The notes under the pieces were generated by a model, which was not told the DNA's origin, ran no database searches, and worked only from the letters and a program-made list of their open reading frames with translations. A stretch of 64,000 nt of DNA, taken from assembly GCA_039033415.1 (NCBI GenBank), contig JBCCCR010000026.1:44071-108070 (forward strand). Reading direction: 5' to 3'. Position 1 is the first letter of the stretch, and the number at the start of each line of letters is the position of its first letter. This DNA comes from Pseudomonadota bacterium (GTDB lineage Bacteria; Pseudomonadota; Gammaproteobacteria; Xanthomonadales; SZUA-38). Positions 59,568 to 64,000 of the stretch are shown one piece after another. Position numbers and translations under genes: made by a program.

Positions 59568-60461
59568 TTAGGCCTGGGCCTCCGGCTGACCCGACTGAAA
59601 GCACCAGTGCCAGGGCTCAAACGCCACCCCGTGCGGATTGTTTTCCGGATAAGACATCACAAACCCAAATGCCGCCCCATGGGCGGCCAGCCAGCCAAAG
59701 GCGGCCGTCTCCGCGAACGCGGTCTCGAGCGGGGTTGTGCCGGGTGTTGTGATATCGAGGGCGCAGCCGCTGTGATGTTCGCTGTAACCGGGCGCCGCGC
59801 TGACCCGCAGCGCATCCTCGGCACCCTCAGCCAGCTTCTTGCTCAGCAGACGGCCCTGATAGTCGATGCTGCGAAATCCTGACACGGGCTGCAGCGTGAC
59901 GCCGACCTCAGCGGCTGCATTGCGGAGCTGCCGCCATGCATGAGCCGCTGCTGGCGTCAGATATAGCGGTCGGGAGAAACAGTCGTCACCGGCCAGCTCT
60001 AGCTCTGCAGGCTCGGTGACCAACGCGAGCCCGCGCTGCTCGCCGTAGTCGCTGTCGATGCCGAGGTCTGACAGCCACTGCGCTGAGCGTTTTTGCTGGT
60101 ATTCCGCGAGGTCCTGCGCTGGCTGGGCTCCCGACGCTGCGTGCATGGCGAGGCTTTGCAGCCATAGCGTTGCAATCTTCTGGTCGTCGAAGCGATTCGG
60201 GTCCAGGCTGCCCTGACGCTGCGCTGACGCAAGGCATTGGAAAAACTCGGTTGCCAGGCCCTGCCTGCGCGCCTTTGGCACGATGGTCAGGTGATCGAGC
60301 TGGCCGCGTCGATTGAGCTCAGCTCGGCCGGCCAGGGTCCAGTCAGCTTTGCTGACCAGCTCGATGGCATCCGGCTGGTCGCGCAGCAGCAGGCGGGGCG
60401 TACAGCGAAAGGTGGGGCCACTTCCGCCGCCCTTTTGTTCCGCTTGGGGAGCTGCGCTCAC
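59568..60461 (-). CDS. GNAT-like domain fused to a VanY-type D,D-carboxypeptidase
   Basis: A 297-residue protein in two parts. Residues about 20-85 resemble the core of a GNAT acetyltransferase (LDHLTIVPKARRQGLATEFF), but the domain looks incomplete. Residues about 165-290 are a VanY/LD-carboxypeptidase: SGFRS (194-198), SEHHSGCALD with His229 and Asp236, and EPWHW with Glu282 and His285, all zinc-site residues. VanY trims the terminal D-Ala of peptidoglycan stem peptides. No signal peptide is visible, so the protein may be cytoplasmic, which is odd for VanY. GTG start at 60461, right after the transglutaminase stop (TAAGTG). Confidence 0.78.
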   Translation of the reverse strand: MSAAPQAEQKGGGSGPTFRCTPRLLLRDQPDAIELVSKADWTLAGRAELNRRGQLDHLTIVPKARRQGLATEFFQCLASAQRQGSLDPNRFDDQKIATLWLQSLAMHAASGAQPAQDLAEYQQKRSAQWLSDLGIDSDYGEQRGLALVTEPAELELAGDDCFSRPLYLTPAAAHAWRQLRNAAAEVGVTLQPVSGFRSIDYQGRLLSKKLAEGAEDALRVSAAPGYSEHHSGCALDITTPGTTPLETAFAETAAFGWLAAHGAAFGFVMSYPENNPHGVAFEPWHWCFQSGQPEAQA

Positions 60462-62027
60462 TTAGTCGGCCTTGGCGACCGACACCACTTCGAGGTTGCC
60501 GAGAGTCGTAATGCCGTCATAGAAGCCAGCCGGGTCACCGTCGCCGTACGCCAGCGCGATATGCCCAGCGTCAAATTTGCCGAGCGCCGCGTCAAAGCTG
60601 ACCCAGCGACCGTCCAGCCAGGCCTGGGTCCAGGCATGAGGAACAAACACGTTCTGCGTGCCCAGCCAGTCTTCGACGTAGGCCAGGCCGGTGGCGACGC
60701 GTGTGGGTATGCCAGCCGCGCGGCCCATGGCGGCCAGCAGCAGCGCGTGCTCGGTGCAATCCCCGCTCCGGTTGCGGGCAACCTCAAGCGCCGTTGCGTA
60801 ACCGACCGATAGGTTTTTATCGAAGACATAGTCGCGGACGAACTGCTCCATGCGCTGCATCAGGTCAGCGGGCGTTTGGGCATCCAGCCGCGTCTGGCGC
60901 ACGAGTTCGTGGATCTCGGGTGCATCGATTTGCAGCCAGCGAGTCGCGCCGCGGAAGTCGCTCATCTCGGTAGTGTCACCGCCCTCGGCGGGACTCGCAG
61001 CGGGGGGCGTTGGCAGCGCAAGGGGCGTCACGGTGACTCGGTAAAGGTCATCCCGCCTCTCCAGGGCTTGTTCATCGGATTCCGCGAAGGTCAGCGGCTG
61101 CTCCGGATCGGTGGCGCGAAATTCGAAGGTAATGGGCGTTTCCCGATCTTTCCAGCTGAGCCGCTCCGGCACCTCCACCAGCGCCTGAACAAAGATGTCA
61201 GCCGGCTCGACGTCGCCGGTGGCGCAGCTTTCCGGGCAGGCGATGGCTTCAAAGGTCAGGCCCATCATCGACATGCGGGCCTTCTTGATCTCATAGTCGG
61301 GGGTCACCCAGCCGGTCATGACCGTGGGGGTTGCGCCGAGCGTCACCGTTTCCACAACCCGGACGAGGTCTTGTTCGGTGCCCAGCAGATCGACTCGCTC
61401 ATTGTCCTCGACGCGCGTCGTTGCGGGCACAAACTGCAGGGATGAGGGCACAAACAGCGTCTGTTCGTAGTAGGTGCCTGGCTCGAATCCCTTCGCTAAC
61501 CCCTCCAGGCGAGCCCGCTCGGCCATCGCCGCGTCCTCCGGCCAGTCGAACTCCTGGTCCTGAACGCTGCCGGCGCTAACGGTGGTGACAAACGCGCGGC
61601 CGTCTTTGATTTCGCCCTGGATGGTCATCTGGGCCCCGGAGATCTGCTGGCTGGCATAGAACCCCAGAGGCTCACCTTCGGTAGTTTCGAGGTAGCCTTC
61701 TTCGCTCAGCACCTCGATGGTGACGCCGCCGCGGTTAATGCGCAGCAGGAACTCTTCGCTGGTTTCGACCTGACCATTCTCAACACGGCGAACATTCTTG
61801 ACGTGGCCGGCGCGCTGGCCGTCCAGAAACACGGCCATCCACTGGGCGTCTTCTTCTTCCGCGGAGGCTGCATCGTCGATGAGTGCGTCAGCAGCGGGCA
61901 CGGCGAGCGGTGCCGGTACCGTGGGCGGGTTTTCAGCGGACGGGCTCTGGGCCAGCGAGAGCTGCGACACGGTCAGCGCGGCCAGCAGCAGCAACGTGGG
62001 GTATAACAGTTGGGAAACGCGGTTCAT
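60462..62027 (-). CDS. exported transglutaminase-like protein
   Basis: A 521-residue protein. Signal peptide 1-26 (YPTLLLLAALTVSQLSLAQ), a large beta-rich N-terminal region, and a C-terminal transglutaminase core with Cys424 in RSGDCTEHALLLAAMGRAAG, His464 in FVPHAWTQAW and Asp479 in WVSFDAAL, an intact Cys-His-Asp triad. In bacteria this fold is mostly a cysteine peptidase. The ATG at 62027 follows from the signal peptide; the frame is open to 62111 without one. Operon with the GNAT-VanY gene. Confidence 0.87.
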   Translation of the reverse strand: MNRVSQLLYPTLLLLAALTVSQLSLAQSPSAENPPTVPAPLAVPAADALIDDAASAEEEDAQWMAVFLDGQRAGHVKNVRRVENGQVETSEEFLLRINRGGVTIEVLSEEGYLETTEGEPLGFYASQQISGAQMTIQGEIKDGRAFVTTVSAGSVQDQEFDWPEDAAMAERARLEGLAKGFEPGTYYEQTLFVPSSLQFVPATTRVEDNERVDLLGTEQDLVRVVETVTLGATPTVMTGWVTPDYEIKKARMSMMGLTFEAIACPESCATGDVEPADIFVQALVEVPERLSWKDRETPITFEFRATDPEQPLTFAESDEQALERRDDLYRVTVTPLALPTPPAASPAEGGDTTEMSDFRGATRWLQIDAPEIHELVRQTRLDAQTPADLMQRMEQFVRDYVFDKNLSVGYATALEVARNRSGDCTEHALLLAAMGRAAGIPTRVATGLAYVEDWLGTQNVFVPHAWTQAWLDGRWVSFDAALGKFDAGHIALAYGDGDPAGFYDGITTLGNLEVVSVAKAD

Positions 62028-62126
62028 GGACAGATGGTGTTGGACGATATCGCAACGATTATACCTTTTGACCAGCGGGACGCCGATGGGTTGCGGACAG
62101 CAAAGAATCACGAGTAGGCCGGGTCG

Positions 62127-62714
62127 ATGAGCCGGGTACCGGTCAAAGGACTGGTCCTCCGCGGCGGCGCGAGCCGGCGAATGGGCCAGGACAAGGCGCT
62201 GTTGTCATTAGGCGGCGTTACGCTGCTGGACCGTGCAGCGGGTGTGCTGGGTGAGGTCTGCGACGAGGTGTGGATATCCGGTACTCGCGACGCGGAGACC
62301 GCCTGGCCGTATATCGTCGACCTGCAGCCTGGACTCGGGCCGATGGGCGGTCTCTATGCCGCGCAGCGCTTCGACCCGGAGGCTGCCTGGCTCCTGCTGG
62401 CTGTCGACATGCCGGCGGTTCAGCGGGCCACGTTGACGCGGCTGATCGACGCCCGCGAGGGCACTTGTGACGCCGTTGCGTATCGTCGGAAATCTAATAG
62501 CGGCGAGCTCCTGGAGCCATGCTGTGCCCTCTACGAGCCGGGTTCCGCCCCCGCGGTTGCCGAGCGGGTTGCGTCGAGTGATCTGAGCTTGACGGATCTA
62601 CTGGCGAGCCTGCGGGTTAAACGACTAGCACCCAACCCTGCTGAGCTGGTCAACGTCAACACGCCGGAAGCCTGGGCAGCGTTTCAGTCGGGCGGTGGGC
62701 CCCACAGCGCGTAG
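62127..62714 (+). CDS. mobA: molybdenum cofactor guanylyltransferase MobA
   Basis: A 195-residue nucleotidyltransferase that joins GMP to molybdopterin. GLVLRGGASRRMGQDKALL (8-26; the usual motif is LAGGxSxRMGxDKA), then the metal-binding Asp in LLAVDMPAV near 92. The Arg in place of Ala in LRGG is unusual but outside the catalytic residues. ATG start, divergent from the transglutaminase gene. The last 31 bases overlap the convergent alkyltransferase-like gene. Confidence 0.9.
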   Translation: MSRVPVKGLVLRGGASRRMGQDKALLSLGGVTLLDRAAGVLGEVCDEVWISGTRDAETAWPYIVDLQPGLGPMGGLYAAQRFDPEAAWLLLAVDMPAVQRATLTRLIDAREGTCDAVAYRRKSNSGELLEPCCALYEPGSAPAVAERVASSDLSLTDLLASLRVKRLAPNPAELVNVNTPEAWAAFQSGGGPHSA

Positions 62715-63028
62715 TCGGCATCGCTTTCCCAGTCGAAGTACTTTTGCGGTACCCGATTGCGCTTGAGCAGCACGCCCTCGTCGAGCAGCAGCGCTCTCTG
62801 CCGCTCGAAGTCGTCGGACCCCGGGGGGAAGGCAAGCGAGCGATCCGCCCGCATGACTCGATACCAGGGCAGCTTGAGCCCCTCGGGCAGTTCCCGCAGC
62901 GCGCGACCGACCAGCCTGGCGCGCCCCGGCAGGCCGGCCAACCGCGCGACGTCGCCGTACGCGCAGGTGCGGCCGCGGGGAATCGATCGGACCGCGTCGT
63001 AGATGGCTTTGCGGTACTCGGGGTTCAC
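62684..63028 (-). CDS. alkyltransferase-like protein (ATL)
   Basis: A 114-residue relative of O6-alkylguanine-DNA alkyltransferase that binds and flips damaged bases without transferring the alkyl group. The reactive Cys of the PCHRV motif is replaced: here PWYRVM (about 55-60), and many ATL proteins have PWHRV. The DNA-binding helix region RARLVGRALRELPEG and IPRGRTCAYGDVARL are typical. GTG start at 63028 overlapping the stop of the hydrolase gene (GTGA). It should hand lesions to nucleotide excision repair. Confidence 0.85.
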   Translation of the reverse strand: MNPEYRKAIYDAVRSIPRGRTCAYGDVARLAGLPGRARLVGRALRELPEGLKLPWYRVMRADRSLAFPPGSDDFERQRALLLDEGVLLKRNRVPQKYFDWESDADYALWGPPPD

Positions 63029-63963
63029 CCGGTGGACTCCGGGCTGGCGTTGTGCGGCGTGTCCAGCATAAACGCCACCATTTCCTCGCAGCGCTCCGGC
63101 GGCAGGATGTGACCCATGCCGGCGATCAGCTTGAGGCGCGCTCCGGGGATGAGCTGCGCCAGGGTCTTGCCACCGCGGGGAATGATCAGCGGATCGTCCG
63201 TGCCGTGCACCACCGCCGTAGGAATGCGGAGCTCCCGAAGCCAGGGGCTGCGGTCGAGGGCCGTGATGATCGCCGCTATCTGCCGATAGCGTCCGTGGGG
63301 TTCGCGACTTCGTTGGCAGTTGGCGTCAGTCAGGCGGCGAATCTCGGATTCCGGCGGATGGCAGTCGGGCCCGCAAACCAGGTTCCAGAACTTAAGATTG
63401 AACTGCAGCTGACTGTCGTAGCTTTCCCCCGGCTGATCCAGCAGCAGACTGGCCAGCTTGGGTGACGGAATGGAGTAGGTGACCGCGCCGGGATGGGTCA
63501 TCACCAGCCCCAGGCCAGTAAGGCGTTCGGCGTGATGGATCGCGAGCACCTGCGCGATCATGCCGCCCATGGACACGCCGATGACATGTGCTGCGGGCAC
63601 CTTCAGCCAGTCGAGCACGCCCACCGCGTCGCGCGCCATGTCCTCAAGCGTGTAGGGAACAGGCAGCTGCAGCCCCGACATGCGGGCCATGGTCAGCATC
63701 GGCAGATGTGGATCGAGCGCGGAGTGAATCCGGGAGCTTAAGCCGACATCACGGTTGTCGAACACGATGACATAGCGGCCACGATCCAGGAGCGCCTGAA
63801 CAAACGGTTCCGGCCAGACCAGCAGCGACATGTTGAAGCCCATAACCAACAGCACCGGCGGGTCATTGGCGTCGCCGTAGCAGCGGTAGGCGATATCCAG
63901 CTCACCGACCTTGGCGATGCCCTCCGTGAAGGCCGGCTCAGACTTGCGGGCGGGGTAGCGCAT
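63025..63963 (-). CDS. alpha/beta hydrolase
   Basis: A 312-residue alpha/beta hydrolase: oxyanion region LLVMGFNMSLLVWP, FDNRDVGLS after strand 4, nucleophile elbow GVSMGGM (Ser near 131), the Asp in HGTDDPLI near 250 and the His in AGMGHILPP near 281. No signal peptide. The RDVGLSSR pattern is common in the 3-oxoadipate enol-lactonase/epoxide-hydrolase-like group, but I cannot name a substrate. ATG start 37 bases from the window edge; the edge may cut its promoter. Confidence 0.9.
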   Translation of the reverse strand: MRYPARKSEPAFTEGIAKVGELDIAYRCYGDANDPPVLLVMGFNMSLLVWPEPFVQALLDRGRYVIVFDNRDVGLSSRIHSALDPHLPMLTMARMSGLQLPVPYTLEDMARDAVGVLDWLKVPAAHVIGVSMGGMIAQVLAIHHAERLTGLGLVMTHPGAVTYSIPSPKLASLLLDQPGESYDSQLQFNLKFWNLVCGPDCHPPESEIRRLTDANCQRSREPHGRYRQIAAIITALDRSPWLRELRIPTAVVHGTDDPLIIPRGGKTLAQLIPGARLKLIAGMGHILPPERCEEMVAFMLDTPHNASPESTG

Positions 63964-64000
63964 GAGGGGACCCGGGGGCGCAGCGGCGGCTGACGCAACC

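Overview
The window is high-GC, densely packed bacterial chromosome. The gene set points to a gammaproteobacterium of the Xanthomonadales/Lysobacterales or a nearby lineage: rpoE-rseA-rseB followed by lepA-lepB-DUF4845-rnc-era-recO-pdxJ, nagZ-phosphoribosyltransferase-methylthioinosine phosphorylase, a LysC-LysA fusion, and the MurD2/MurL pair described in Xanthomonas. Many starts are GTG or TTG. I saw no tRNA, rRNA, CRISPR array, IS element or prophage.

Layout. 1-4.4 kb: a two-partner-secretion outer-membrane transporter, a CHASE2 adenylate cyclase and a FecR-like periplasmic protein in one overlapping operon, closed by a strong terminator that also serves a 31-residue membrane-peptide gene on the other strand. 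5.1-6.3 kb: a response regulator with a degenerate EAL domain behind a long structured leader. 6.35-12 kb (minus strand): aminotransferase, LCAT-like lipoprotein, then OmpR-type regulator, Ras/Rab-like small GTPase, hybrid histidine kinase and Hpt protein, which together look like a GTPase-linked phosphorelay. 12-21 kb: sigma-E with its anti-sigma factors, then the conserved translation, secretion and RNA-processing block. 21-28 kb: a REC-Hpt protein, a YdbH/YdbL-type envelope pair, rlmD, nagZ and purine salvage genes. 28-34 kb: ComEA-like protein, methyltransferase, orphan Wzt-type ATPase, EF-G-like GTPase and a glycine-zipper protein. 34-39.5 kb: lysAC-murL-murD2, supplying lysine-pathway and peptidoglycan precursors by the L-Glu route.

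40-43 kb holds the most surprising piece: a protein ending in 32-residue repeats, followed by a clear PucC-family protein (light-harvesting complex assembly, bacteriochlorophyll-delivery MFS branch). Upstream is a TGT-N12-ACA site like those bound by the photosynthesis repressor PpsR/CrtJ. No other photosynthesis gene is in the window, so this is either an outlying photosynthesis locus or a repurposed one.

43.5-52 kb: a NarL-type two-component system, a TonB-like protein behind what looks like a class II CRP/Clp promoter, and a Gld-type ABC exporter operon with a DUF4340 protein. 52-64 kb: penicillin-amidase-like hydrolase, DNA glycosylase, SecB-like protein, acetyltransferase, methyltransferase, a TIR-TolB-TPR membrane protein, a GNAT-VanY fusion with a periplasmic transglutaminase, mobA, an alkyltransferase-like DNA repair protein and an alpha/beta hydrolase. 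Three convergent gene pairs overlap at their 3' ends. All calls come from reading the sequence; no database search was run.
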